Shown here: piece by piece, positions 16,887-25,929 of the stretch
Position numbering within the stretch: position 1 is the stretch's first letter
Layout of the letters: every line of letters starts with the position of its first letter
Notes under the pieces: generated by a model
What the model saw: only the letters and a program-made list of their open reading frames with translations
Databases searched by the model: none
Told to the model about the DNA's origin: nothing
Translations under genes and position numbers: made by a program
NCBI GenBank assembly: GCA_045106555.1
Contig: JBGCET010000020.1
Span: 62,001-126,000 of the forward strand
Direction of reading: 5' to 3'
Length of the DNA: 64,000 nucleotides
DNA from: JANQOZ01 sp045106555
GTDB lineage: Bacteria; Pseudomonadota; Gammaproteobacteria; Xanthomonadales; SZUA-38

Positions 16887-17650
16887 AAGTTGCCAGCTGG
16901 AACGTGAATTCTCTCAAGGTGCGTCTGCCCCACGTGCTGGACTGGTTGGAGTCTGAACAGCCTGATGCGTTGGGTCTGCAGGAAACCAAACTTACCGACG
17001 ACAACTTTCCGGCAGACGCGATCCGCGAGGCGGGCTATCAGGTGGCGTTTTCGGGTCAAAAGACCTACAACGGCGTTGCGCTGATTACCCGGGAAACGCC
17101 GGAAGATGTGGTTACCGACGTGCCCAACCTGGATGACCCTCAGCGCCGAATCATCGCTGCGACCGTGGGCGAGTTGCGAGTCGTCAATTTATATGTGGTC
17201 AACGGCAAAGAAGTGGGCAGTGAAAAGTTCGACTACAAGCTCAATTGGCTGGCCCGCGTTACCGAATTTCTGGAAGCCCAGATTAATGAACATCCATTGA
17301 CGGTCGTGATGGGCGATTTCAACATCGCGCCTGATGATAGGGACGTGCACGACCCAAAACGCTGGCATGAAAAAATTCTGTGTTCTACCCAGGAGCGCGA
17401 GGCCTTGCTGGCCATCTACGATTTGGGATTTGCCGATACCTTCCGGCTGCACCATGAGGATGGCGGTTTGTTTTCTTGGTGGGACTACCGCATGGGTGGC
17501 TTTGACCGGGGCTTGGGTCTGCGTATCGACCTGGTGCTTTCCAGCCCCGAGCTCACGGAAATGTGTTCGGCCGCGTACATCGATACGGCACCCAGGCAGC
17601 TGGAAAGGCCCTCAGACCACACTCCGGTAGTGGCGGAGTTCGATTACTGA
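16883..17650 (+). CDS. xthA: exodeoxyribonuclease III
   Basis: A 255-residue AP endonuclease/3' exonuclease of the base-excision repair pathway. The family active-site blocks are complete: MKVASWNVNSLKVRL at the start, LGLQETKL with the metal-binding Glu, VVMGDFNIAPDDRDVHDPK, LGLRIDLVLSS and the final ERPSDHTPVVAEF with the catalytic Asp-His. The gene overlaps prlC by four bases (ATGA), so the two are probably co-translated. It converges with the membrane-protein gene that ends at 17687. Confidence 0.96.
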   Translation: MKVASWNVNSLKVRLPHVLDWLESEQPDALGLQETKLTDDNFPADAIREAGYQVAFSGQKTYNGVALITRETPEDVVTDVPNLDDPQRRIIAATVGELRVVNLYVVNGKEVGSEKFDYKLNWLARVTEFLEAQINEHPLTVVMGDFNIAPDDRDVHDPKRWHEKILCSTQEREALLAIYDLGFADTFRLHHEDGGLFSWWDYRMGGFDRGLGLRIDLVLSSPELTEMCSAAYIDTAPRQLERPSDHTPVVAEFDY

Positions 17651-17686
17651 AGGTTCTCTGCCTGAGCCGTGTACGCCTAGCGCCGC

Positions 17687-18547
17687 CTATCTCAACAGCG
17701 CTCCGATGTTACGCAGAGCCCTGGCAAACGCCCACAAAAACAGCAGCGGCAACAGCACGGTTTGGAGCAGAAACACTGCAGCCAGTTTGAGAAACTGTTC
17801 ACTGGCGCCCGCCAGTTTGTCTTTATAAAGTGCCATTTTCTGACGTACATTAAGCGCGTCTCGTGTCTCACCGAACCAATCGCCCAGCGATTCTAACAAG
17901 CCCTTATCGGGGCCTTCCTCCGATTCGCTGGCGGTCAGTTGTTCAAGGTCGGTCCGAGTTTGTTCAATCTGTGACGTTGCCTGAGCGTATTCTTCGGCCA
18001 TGAACAGGGAGTAAATGCCTTCGTTCAGCATGACCATGGCGGGCATCGCAAACCGCAGGAACAGCGCCAACAGAAAAAACCTCAGTGCGAACCGCTTCAC
18101 ACGGCGGTTTTTTCCCGGCTGCACAAGCAGCCAAATCAAAGCCCCCAGCGACACAATCAAGGAGACTCCCCACCACGCGCTGATATCCATCAGAATTTTC
18201 TGGCTGCCAAGAGACGTGCTGCTCACCAGCATGACCCAGGAAAATCGTTCAATCAGATCGTTCACCGGGTCAATAAGTTCGCCAGGCGCGAGGGTGACTC
18301 CTACCCCGGCTGGTTGCAGCGACAGTTCGGTACCTTGAATGACCGAAATTACACCATTGAGTGCTCTGGCCAACCCAAAGGTGACCAGCGCACGGGTAAA
18401 CGCCTGCTCGTAATACCCCTGGGCTTTCTGATCCAACCATGGCGACCAGGCAGCGGCGGCAAGGGCCGCTGCCAAAACTAGCTTCAGCCAAAAGTATCGG
18501 CGCGCCTGTGCCGACGAAGGCGATTGAGGTGACGGGGCAGGACTCAA
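17687..18547 (-). CDS. polytopic membrane protein of unknown function
   Basis: A 286-residue protein I do not recognise. It has a hydrophobic segment near residues 22-38, two closely spaced membrane spans near 125-170 (GVSLIVSLGALIWLLV and FALRFFLLALFLRFAMPAMVML), a long helical charged stretch (about 185-250) and a final hydrophobic span (FLLQTVLLPLLFLWAFARAL). The charged stretch could form a coiled coil facing the periplasm. The start is a TTG with a weak ribosome site, 19 bases after the LOG gene stop. It is the last gene of a minus-strand run of kinase, LOG enzyme and this gene. Confidence 0.7.
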   Translation of the reverse strand: MSPAPSPQSPSSAQARRYFWLKLVLAAALAAAAWSPWLDQKAQGYYEQAFTRALVTFGLARALNGVISVIQGTELSLQPAGVGVTLAPGELIDPVNDLIERFSWVMLVSSTSLGSQKILMDISAWWGVSLIVSLGALIWLLVQPGKNRRVKRFALRFFLLALFLRFAMPAMVMLNEGIYSLFMAEEYAQATSQIEQTRTDLEQLTASESEEGPDKGLLESLGDWFGETRDALNVRQKMALYKDKLAGASEQFLKLAAVFLLQTVLLPLLFLWAFARALRNIGALLR

Positions 18548-18566
18548 CAGGTTTTACGCTCGCTCA

Positions 18567-19160
18567 TCAGCGCGGGAATTTATCCAGCGGCCGGCTCCAG
18601 TCCGGCGCATTGGCAATGGCGTCCATTGCCTGCTCCGGAGCACCAATCACTTGCCACATCTCTTCGTGCTTTGGCGTCATAAAGTTCTGCTCCACACATT
18701 GTGAGAGCAGGGCCATGAGAGGGGAAAAATAATTCAGCGTATTGAGCAACACAATGGGGCCCATGAATAGCCCCAGTTGTTTGAACGTGATGGCTTCAAA
18801 TAGCTCCTCGAAGGTGCCACAGCCGCCGGGTAGCGCGATGACGGCATCGGCATTCACCAACATGCGATGTTTGCGCTCATGCATATCATCAACCAGCTGA
18901 AGTTCAGTGAGGCCATCGTGGCCCCACTCCAGGTCGTGCATGAAGCGCGGTAAAATTCCCGTCACGCGCCCGCCTACGTCCAGTGCGCCATTGGCCACAT
19001 GACCCATGGAGCCTCTGGAGCCTCCACCGTAGATCAGCTCAACATCGGCATTGCCCAGGTGTTTTCCCAGCGCTGTGGCTGCCTGGTGGTACCGGGGGTC
19101 AATCTGATCGCTGGATGAACAATAAACGCAGACCCGCTGTATTTCGGATTTTGGTAACAA
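18567..19160 (-). CDS. LOG-family nucleotide phosphoribohydrolase (TIGR00730)
   Basis: A 197-residue Rossmann-fold protein of the LOG/YgdH type. The defining blocks are present: VCVYCSSSDQIDPRY, LIYGGGSRGSMGHVANGAL and the nucleotide motif ALPGGCGTFEELFEAITFKQ (PGGxGTxxE). Members remove the base from nucleoside 5'-monophosphates. Plant LOG enzymes activate cytokinins, while bacterial ones often act on AMP or related purine nucleotides. The start is a TTG three bases after the kinase stop codon, so the two genes are probably in one transcript. Confidence 0.9.
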   Translation of the reverse strand: MLPKSEIQRVCVYCSSSDQIDPRYHQAATALGKHLGNADVELIYGGGSRGSMGHVANGALDVGGRVTGILPRFMHDLEWGHDGLTELQLVDDMHERKHRMLVNADAVIALPGGCGTFEELFEAITFKQLGLFMGPIVLLNTLNYFSPLMALLSQCVEQNFMTPKHEEMWQVIGAPEQAMDAIANAPDWSRPLDKFPR

Positions 19161-19163
19161 GAC

Positions 19164-21803
19164 TCAATCCAGTTCCTCAAGAAATCTGGAGGGCATTGTA
19201 ACCCCGTGAGGCGATCCGGAAGGGTCGGAATACATGTTGTGCAAAAGATTTTTTCTTGCTGAAGGCAGGCAGGATTCGAGCAGTCGAGCGGGAAGGCCGC
19301 GCCAATCATAGCCGTTAAGAATGGAGATTTCGCAAAGGGCCTGGTGGTCAAAACGTTCCCGAGCCGGCGAAAACGGAAGGTCTTGGTTGACCAGTAAGGC
19401 GTTGCGATAGCTGATCTTCGCTCCACGAGAATTACCAGAGTTCAGATTGAAACGAGCCAGGGCCTGTTCGTATACCGGCACCTGCGGGTCCGGCGCGTTG
19501 TTAAGCCGATAATGACTGTCTAGCTGCTCCCCCAACAACAAGGCTGCTTCGCGATGGTGTCCTTCGAAGGCCAACAGCTGAGCCAGGTTTAGCGAGCGTT
19601 GGACCAGTATGAAGTCGCCATCCAATGCCCGAGAACGACTGATATCAAAGGCCATCAGATTCAGCGCGTTAGCAACTGAACGATGACCAAGACGTTCGTT
19701 GGCGGTGCCCATGCCGCTCAGCATGCTGGCCACTTCTTCGCTGCGTGGCCCAAAATGTTGTCCGGCCCGGGCCAGCCCTCGGTTGTATACCACCAGTGCG
19801 CGCCGGTAATCGCCTCGGCGGATAGCGTCTCGCGCCTGGGCCCGTAGCATTTGAATCCAGAATGGCGCACTTTCCAAAATCTGCGGTGCACTGTTATGGG
19901 CTTGTTCCAAATATTGGTGAGCGCGTTTTTCTTCGCCATTGGCCAGCAGCATTTCACTAAACTCCAGCTCTATGTAGGCCAAGCTCTTGGCGGAGCTGTC
20001 TGTGTACTGACGGGCGATATTCAATGCGGTTTCATAAGCCATCGTGGCAGCTCCCGAATTGCCCTGACGAGTATGGATTCTGGCGGAATAGACTTCCAGG
20101 TCCACCAGCGCTGCATTGTCGTCTGGGCTACGGCTTAGTTGCCCTAACGTTGATCGAGCGGCCTCCAGGTGAGACCGGGCGAGCACCCAGCGTCGGGTTT
20201 CAATGCCCAGGTGGGCTTGCAACCGATGCATTTCGAAACGCTGTTTCTGAGTGATCCCTGATGCGTTGGTGGGTGAGTCGCCAGACCCATTACTCGGCAT
20301 ATTGTCCGACCCGCCGTCCAGCGCAGCGACTTTGTTGAGCTGCTCGCCGGCTTCAGCAAACATACCCAGCCGGCTCATGATGGCGGCCACTGCGAGCCTG
20401 AGTCTAGCGAGATTTTCCGGCGTTGCTGAAAGGCCTTGTTCCAGGCGATGAGCCGCCTTCAGCAGCAGGTCTTTGGCCGACGCACCGGCATGATGGCGAG
20501 TAGGGTCGGCCTGAGCAAACGACTCAATCAATAAATTGGTGACACTTTCTGTTCGCTGGTGCTCGGCCCTGATGCGTTCCATTTGGCGCTCCAGCACCTG
20601 GGAATGGTGGGCGGAGATGAGCGCCACGGATAGCAGCAGCACAGCCACCGCGGCGCTGAGTCCACACGCAACGGGATTGCGCACAAGGAATTTGGCAAAT
20701 TGATAGCGTTTGGAGTTGCCCCGGGCTTTGACGGGTCGACCCTCCAGCACGTTGTCGATATCCTGAACCAAGTCGTTGACGCTCTGGTAGCGACGGTCCG
20801 GGGAAATTCGCAGCGCTTTTTGGGTGATACGGTCCAGGTCAATGCGCTGCAGGCGGCTATAGCTTCCATTCAGTGGCGCGTCCGTAACGGCCATCCGGCT
20901 GGGCGGAGGTGGAACGGTGTCTTGGCTGATGTCGAGCAGACGCTGGCCCTGGGAAAGTCCTTTCAATGGATTGGTGCCGCTGAGCAATTCGTGCAGCAGC
21001 AGACCCAGCAGATAGACGTCGGTTCGGGTGGAAATTGGCTCACCCAGCAGTTGCTCCGGACTGGAGTATTCTGGAGTCATTGGGCGCAACTGTGAGGCCG
21101 TGGACACGGCGGCAAGTTCGCTGTTGCCGGCCATTAACTTGGCAATGCCAAAATCGAGCAGTTTCAGCGTGCCGTCTTCAGAGACCAGCACGTTGGCAGG
21201 TTTGATATCACGGTGCACGACGAGCATGGCGTGGGAGTGAGCCACGGCAAGGCACAGGGTTCGAAACAATACCAACACCGGCTTTAAGGGCAGATGCCTC
21301 GCATAACGGGTGATGCGTTGACCCTCGATGTGCTCCATCACAACAAAGGGTCGACCATCGGCCAGCTCTCCACCGTCAACGAGTCTGGCGATGTGGGTGT
21401 GGTTCAGTTTCTCCAGTAGTTGGCGCTCCAGGACAAAGCGGCGCTGATCCAGACCGGGTTTCAGGACCTTTATTGCCACCTCACGGGGATGACCGGGGTC
21501 GATGCGACTGGCCAAAAATACGCCGCCCATGCCACCTTCGCCAATCTGGCGCTGAACCCGGTAGGGGCCAATGCGTTGGCCAATGAGTTGTGGGTCGGGA
21601 ACCCTGATTCGATGGGCGGGTGGATCAGTGTAGGCCTCGGTTGCCTCCAGCTTGTCAGCTTCCAGCAGCCGCTGCACACATTCCTCAAGGTCGGAATTGT
21701 CCCGGCACAAGGCTATGGCCCGGCGTGATCGTTGATCGCCGTCCAACCGACTGATCTGGTCGAAAATGCGGTTGGCCTGAACCCAGATCCTGGTAGATGG
21801 CAT
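19164..21803 (-). CDS. transmembrane Ser/Thr protein kinase with C-terminal helical repeats
   Basis: An 879-residue Hanks-type kinase. Residues 1-60 are a short helical segment seen in front of many such kinases. The kinase domain (about 79-355) has an intact P-loop (GEGGMG, 88-93), the ATP lysine K112, the catalytic HRD at 197-199 in HRDIKPANVL and DFG at 217-219. A single transmembrane helix (about 379-397) follows. The C-terminal half, presumably periplasmic, is all-helical and TPR-like (for example AATMAYETALNIARQY and YRRALVVYNRGLARAGQHFG). This layout, kinase-TM-TPR sensor, is common in Xanthomonadales. The substrate is unknown. GGGAG precedes the ATG. Confidence 0.92.
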   Translation of the reverse strand: MPSTRIWVQANRIFDQISRLDGDQRSRRAIALCRDNSDLEECVQRLLEADKLEATEAYTDPPAHRIRVPDPQLIGQRIGPYRVQRQIGEGGMGGVFLASRIDPGHPREVAIKVLKPGLDQRRFVLERQLLEKLNHTHIARLVDGGELADGRPFVVMEHIEGQRITRYARHLPLKPVLVLFRTLCLAVAHSHAMLVVHRDIKPANVLVSEDGTLKLLDFGIAKLMAGNSELAAVSTASQLRPMTPEYSSPEQLLGEPISTRTDVYLLGLLLHELLSGTNPLKGLSQGQRLLDISQDTVPPPPSRMAVTDAPLNGSYSRLQRIDLDRITQKALRISPDRRYQSVNDLVQDIDNVLEGRPVKARGNSKRYQFAKFLVRNPVACGLSAAVAVLLLSVALISAHHSQVLERQMERIRAEHQRTESVTNLLIESFAQADPTRHHAGASAKDLLLKAAHRLEQGLSATPENLARLRLAVAAIMSRLGMFAEAGEQLNKVAALDGGSDNMPSNGSGDSPTNASGITQKQRFEMHRLQAHLGIETRRWVLARSHLEAARSTLGQLSRSPDDNAALVDLEVYSARIHTRQGNSGAATMAYETALNIARQYTDSSAKSLAYIELEFSEMLLANGEEKRAHQYLEQAHNSAPQILESAPFWIQMLRAQARDAIRRGDYRRALVVYNRGLARAGQHFGPRSEEVASMLSGMGTANERLGHRSVANALNLMAFDISRSRALDGDFILVQRSLNLAQLLAFEGHHREAALLLGEQLDSHYRLNNAPDPQVPVYEQALARFNLNSGNSRGAKISYRNALLVNQDLPFSPARERFDHQALCEISILNGYDWRGLPARLLESCLPSARKNLLHNMYSDPSGSPHGVTMPSRFLEELD

Positions 21804-21885
21804 ACGATGGCTCCCATAGCTGCTTCATAGTTAGACGCGCAAAGCGCATCCAAACCCGATCAACGGCGCCGAGTTGCAGTCGCAT

Positions 21886-22749
21886 TCAGCGCAGACGCAT
21901 CAGTCCTTCCTGGGCTGTTGACGCCACCAACGCCCCATCAATATCAAATACCTGACCGCGGGCGAAGCCGCGAGTGTCCACGCTGATGGGGCTGTCGAAA
22001 CAGTACAGTAACCACTGATCCATGCGAAATGGCCGGTGAAACCACATGGCGTGGTCGATGCTGGCCATTTGCAGGTTTTCCGAGAACATGGTTTTTCCGT
22101 GGGGCAGACCGGCAGTGGTCAACAGCCCGTAATCAGAGGCGTAGGCCAGCATGGCGCGGTGCAGCTGTGGATCTTCGGGCAGCGTGCCGTCGCTGCGAAA
22201 CCAAAGCTGACGACTGGGCTCAGTGGTTTGTTGGCTATAGGTTTGCGGCGTGACCCAGCGAAATTCGAATGGCCGCTGCTCAAACATGAAGCGACGCATT
22301 TTCTCCGGCAAATGGGCCAGATCCTGGGATGAGCTGACCGTTTCCGCTTCCAGCGTGTCGGGCATGGGCACGTCGGGCATGGCGCTTTGATGCTCCAGCC
22401 CCGCCTGAGGAACTTGGAAAGAACAGGCCAGGTTAAAAATCGGTCGCCCATGCTGTATGGCGACGACTCGCCGGTTAGAGAAACTACGCCCGTCGCGCTG
22501 GTGGTCTACCTCGTAAATTATGGGTGCCTGCATATCGCCGCGGCGCAGAAAGTAGCTGTGCAGCGAATGCACGTTGCGCCCCTCCACGGTGTAACTGGCC
22601 GCCGACAACGCCTGCCCCAGCACCTGGCCGCCGAACACCTGTTTGCTGCCAATGTCACGGCTTTGGCCGCGAAAAAGGTTGTCCTCCAGCCGCTCCAGGC
22701 GCAGCAGGTGGATCAGGTCATCAAGAACCGGGTGACGGCGCCTGCTCAA
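21886..22749 (-). CDS. tesB: acyl-CoA thioesterase II
   Basis: A 287-residue double hot-dog thioesterase, the length of E. coli TesB, hydrolysing medium and long acyl-CoA in the cytoplasm. Family blocks: FRGQSRDIGSKQVFGGQVLG at the N-terminus, HSLHSYFLRRGD, the second-domain SIDHAMWFHRPFRMDQWLLY with the catalytic Asp, and RGFARGQVFDIDGALVAS. The start codon is a TTG that shares bases with the TGA of the upstream peptidase gene (TTGA), so translation is likely coupled. Confidence 0.93.
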   Translation of the reverse strand: MSRRRHPVLDDLIHLLRLERLEDNLFRGQSRDIGSKQVFGGQVLGQALSAASYTVEGRNVHSLHSYFLRRGDMQAPIIYEVDHQRDGRSFSNRRVVAIQHGRPIFNLACSFQVPQAGLEHQSAMPDVPMPDTLEAETVSSSQDLAHLPEKMRRFMFEQRPFEFRWVTPQTYSQQTTEPSRQLWFRSDGTLPEDPQLHRAMLAYASDYGLLTTAGLPHGKTMFSENLQMASIDHAMWFHRPFRMDQWLLYCFDSPISVDTRGFARGQVFDIDGALVASTAQEGLMRLR

Positions 22750-25292
22750 TGGCGAGTTTCCGTGTCAGCTACAGGCGTCGGTTTAATGAGGTCAGCAAAA
22801 AACAGCGCGTTCAGATACAGCCGGTTGCCACCATGCCAAAAACCCCGGAAGTTGGGATTGTCGGCCATTCGAATCACCTTTCCTGCGCCCACGGTGGTAG
22901 CAATGACCGCGGCGCTGCCGCCGAGCTGTGTGGTTCTGGCTGGACCCATGAAGCCGGCCAGCAATGGCGCCTGGCTGTAGCGATACGGCGTTTGATAGGG
23001 GTTTTCCGCGGGTTTCAACGCCACCCAGCCGCGTCGAAGTAGCGGCAGATTTGGGCGCTGCAGGCCATAGGCTAATGGGTGACTCAGATCGGCATCTGTG
23101 TTCACCACGGCGCCGCCGGTGACGGTATCGGCAAACTGGCGGGCATAGTCGCCGTAGGGCTGTGGCGCCAGCGGTTCTTTATCAGCCTGTTTGTCCTGTT
23201 CCGGTTTTTCCGACGGCTCATCACCGGGGTTGGGTGGTGCCTTGTGCAGTCCTTGCGCGGTTGCCCATTGGGCCGCCCGCTGGCTGGCTACCAAAACGCC
23301 GCCCCCCAGTACCCAATGACGAATGCGTTCCACGGCATCCGCGGGCAGATTTTTGTACTGTCCGTCCACCATCAGCAGGTGGGTGTAGCGCTGCAGCGAC
23401 ACTTCCATCAACTGGTAGGGCTGGATCATTACCGGCGGCATGGCCACACGAGTGTCCATCAGGTGCCAAGCGTCGCCGGCGGACTGCGGGTCGACGCCGC
23501 GGCCCACCAATAACAACGGTTTGACTTCAGACAGGGGCTGTAAGCTGGGCGAGCCCAGATCGGGTCCCATGGCCGTCAGTCCGCTGGTCAGCGCCACCAC
23601 CTCTATTCCTGGGCTCATCAGTTCGTCCAGGGGCTGATCAGCCCCGGGATAGACCACCAGAGTGCCGCGGGCAAATTCTCTTTCCCCGTTCACCGTGGAG
23701 GCGCGAAATTGGCGCGTTGCCGCGACCGCCCGCACCTTGTTTTTATGCAGGCGATTGAGGGTCGCAGCGGCGCCTTGCTGGTGCCAGGGAATGGCGTAAG
23801 CCACCGCATCGGGCAACGTCGCAGAAGTCGGTGGGGGCGGCGGCTCAAAGGGGTCTCCTTGGAGGTTGCCGACTCGCCGAACGCCGGCCCAGGGCAGATC
23901 GTAAGCCAGCGGCAAATGCCAGGCAGAGACGTCGTAAAAGGTATTGTCAGCGAAGGTGGTGCGAGTCTCGAACAGGCTGGTTAACAGGCGATATTTGGGC
24001 TGCCGGGTAGGGATGACCCACGCTTTACCGGGAGCAAAGGTCTGACCGTCTATTTCCATCTCCGAGGTCAGGTCAAACACCCGGATTTGATGGCGTAGCA
24101 GCGTGCCCAAAAACGCCAGGGCCCGTTGAGGGTCGTTGTCATCACCCACCACAAAGCCTGCCAGCGGATCTTTTTGAGCCAGCGCATCGGTGGTGTCGTC
24201 AAAACCCCGTCGATAAGTTTTCAGCTTGTCGGCCAGCGCTACCGATCCGCGCAAGGTTGAGAGCGAGGTGGTGAACTGATTGCGGATCGCCGTATGCAGT
24301 GAAAGCTTGCCGCGTTGGGTCGCCATCAGGTGGCCGCGGGCGCTGGCCTGCTCAAACAAGATGCCGATCGCGCCCTGGGCGTCGGGGTAGGTTGAGCCTT
24401 TGCCATAGTAGAAGTCGTCAAAACTCTCTTCGGTGTAGTAGGGCTGGCCGATGGCATCCAGTGCCTTGGCATGGAAGGTTCCCAGTTCGGCGGTCAGGTC
24501 TGCGTTGCGTTGCGGGGTTAAGGGGTGGCGCCGATTGGGTACACCGGGTTGGAAGAAATAGGTTTGATCGCTGCCCATTTCGTGAAAATCGGTGATGACA
24601 TGAGGCTGCCAGCGTTGCTGGAAGGCCACTCGGGCGCGTGATTCGGGGTGCACTAAGGGCAGCCAATCTCGGTTCAGATCGAACCAGTAGTGATTAAACC
24701 GACCGCCGGGCCAAGCTTCCTGGTGTTCCCGGTTAATCCGTTCGGCCACCGGGCTGGATGTGCTGCGATGACTGTTAACCCAGGTGGCGAAACGACCCAT
24801 GCCATCGGGGTTCAGCGAGGGGTCCAGCAGCACGATAGTGTCTTTTAGCAATCCTGAAATTTCCGGGTCCTGGCTGGCGCTCAGCAGATAGGCAAACAAC
24901 ATGGAGGCATTAGAGCCGCTGGCTTCATTGCCATGAATGCTGTAGCCGAACCAAAGTACTAACGGCGCATCCTGGGCTTTGTCCCGGTGTTTCTGCAGCA
25001 ATTCGTCCAGGTTCGCGAGGTTGGCCGGGTCGCTGATCACCAGGGTAACCTGCGGGCGCTTTTCGTGCGTTCTGCCAATCTCTTCCAGGGTAGTCCTTGG
25101 TGATGCGTTAGCGATCTGACGCATCACATCAACCAGCTGGTCGGGCCGCACATGCCATTCGCCCACCGGGTGACCCAGCACTGACTGTGGCGTAGGAACG
25201 TTGGGATCGAAGCTGTGCTCCGTCGGAAGTATGGTGTTTACTGCGCCGGCGCTAAACGCGCACAGTAGTGTTACGAGGCCGATCACCCTCAT
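22746..25292 (-). CDS. large exported M14-type zinc carboxypeptidase family protein
   Basis: About 848 residues with a signal peptide (MRVIGLVTLLCAFSAGAVN). The carboxypeptidase A-like domain fills the first 400 residues. The zinc pair is in SIHGNEASGSNAS (H-x-x-E), the NPDG block is in LLDPSLNPDGMGRF, and a later His is in ITDFHEMGSDQTYFF. The C-terminal half contains a glutamine-amidotransferase-like region (VERIRHWVLGGGVLVASQRA), as in the large family of exported M14 proteins from gammaproteobacteria. ATG 25292 follows AGGGGAA; the longer frame from 25325 has no such site. It lies upstream of tesB in a two-gene operon. Confidence 0.88.
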   Translation of the reverse strand: MRVIGLVTLLCAFSAGAVNTILPTEHSFDPNVPTPQSVLGHPVGEWHVRPDQLVDVMRQIANASPRTTLEEIGRTHEKRPQVTLVISDPANLANLDELLQKHRDKAQDAPLVLWFGYSIHGNEASGSNASMLFAYLLSASQDPEISGLLKDTIVLLDPSLNPDGMGRFATWVNSHRSTSSPVAERINREHQEAWPGGRFNHYWFDLNRDWLPLVHPESRARVAFQQRWQPHVITDFHEMGSDQTYFFQPGVPNRRHPLTPQRNADLTAELGTFHAKALDAIGQPYYTEESFDDFYYGKGSTYPDAQGAIGILFEQASARGHLMATQRGKLSLHTAIRNQFTTSLSTLRGSVALADKLKTYRRGFDDTTDALAQKDPLAGFVVGDDNDPQRALAFLGTLLRHQIRVFDLTSEMEIDGQTFAPGKAWVIPTRQPKYRLLTSLFETRTTFADNTFYDVSAWHLPLAYDLPWAGVRRVGNLQGDPFEPPPPPTSATLPDAVAYAIPWHQQGAAATLNRLHKNKVRAVAATRQFRASTVNGEREFARGTLVVYPGADQPLDELMSPGIEVVALTSGLTAMGPDLGSPSLQPLSEVKPLLLVGRGVDPQSAGDAWHLMDTRVAMPPVMIQPYQLMEVSLQRYTHLLMVDGQYKNLPADAVERIRHWVLGGGVLVASQRAAQWATAQGLHKAPPNPGDEPSEKPEQDKQADKEPLAPQPYGDYARQFADTVTGGAVVNTDADLSHPLAYGLQRPNLPLLRRGWVALKPAENPYQTPYRYSQAPLLAGFMGPARTTQLGGSAAVIATTVGAGKVIRMADNPNFRGFWHGGNRLYLNALFFADLIKPTPVADTETRH

Positions 25293-25344
25293 GGCCAGTT
25301 CCCCTGTTCGTAAGTTCGCTGGCAATTCTAACGTAACTTGGGCT

Positions 25345-25782
25345 CTATCGACTGGTCTTCAGCTGGGCCATGATGTCGCGCCAGGTCAAGATGCCCATGG
25401 CCCGGCCTTCGCTGTTGACCACGGGAAGGCAGGTAATCCGATGGGTCTGAAATTTTTCAACCGCTTGGCCGATGCCATCCTCTGGCTCCACGGTGATCAA
25501 CTGACGGCACATGATCTGATGCGCCTTACGATTTAACGTCTCCATATCCTGTTGTTGAGCCGCAGCGGTTCCCACCTTGTGGCTGATGGATTTCAGCAGG
25601 TCGCGGTCCGACAGCACGCCCCGCAGCTCACCTTTGTGGACGACAAGCAGATGGTGGAAAGAATTTTCCGAAAATAGCTCGCGTACCCGTTCCAGCGTAT
25701 CGTCCATTGCCACCGTAACTGGGTTCGGTGTCATTAGGTCTGCCACGTTCAATTCAAGGTTCCTGTTTTCTAACCGATTCAT
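25345..25782 (-). CDS. CBS-domain pair protein
   Basis: A 145-residue protein made almost entirely of two CBS domains (VADLMTPNPVTVAMDDTLER to GVLSDRDLLKS, and IMCRQLITVEPEDGI to GILTWRDIM). CBS pairs usually bind adenosine nucleotides and act as energy sensors. There is no attached effector domain, so it may regulate a partner in trans. It is divergent from the DUF5916 gene and 52 bases upstream of the peptidase gene on the same strand. Confidence 0.88.
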   Translation of the reverse strand: MNRLENRNLELNVADLMTPNPVTVAMDDTLERVRELFSENSFHHLLVVHKGELRGVLSDRDLLKSISHKVGTAAAQQQDMETLNRKAHQIMCRQLITVEPEDGIGQAVEKFQTHRITCLPVVNSEGRAMGILTWRDIMAQLKTSR

Positions 25783-25929
25783 CGTTTTGTCGGCTCAATT
25801 GACAGAATCTTGACCGCAGACTCGGGTTAGCGGGTAACATTTCGGCCGCGAAGGCGTCCTGTTAAGCAGTGTGTAAACCGCAGAATCCCGTGAGACGTCC
25901 AACTAGCAACGGCAGGGAGAGCCAACGTT

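Noticed and set aside
22387..22980. 197-codon plus-strand frame across the tesB/peptidase junction
   Set aside because: Antisense to two clear family members; no ribosome site or recognisable domain.
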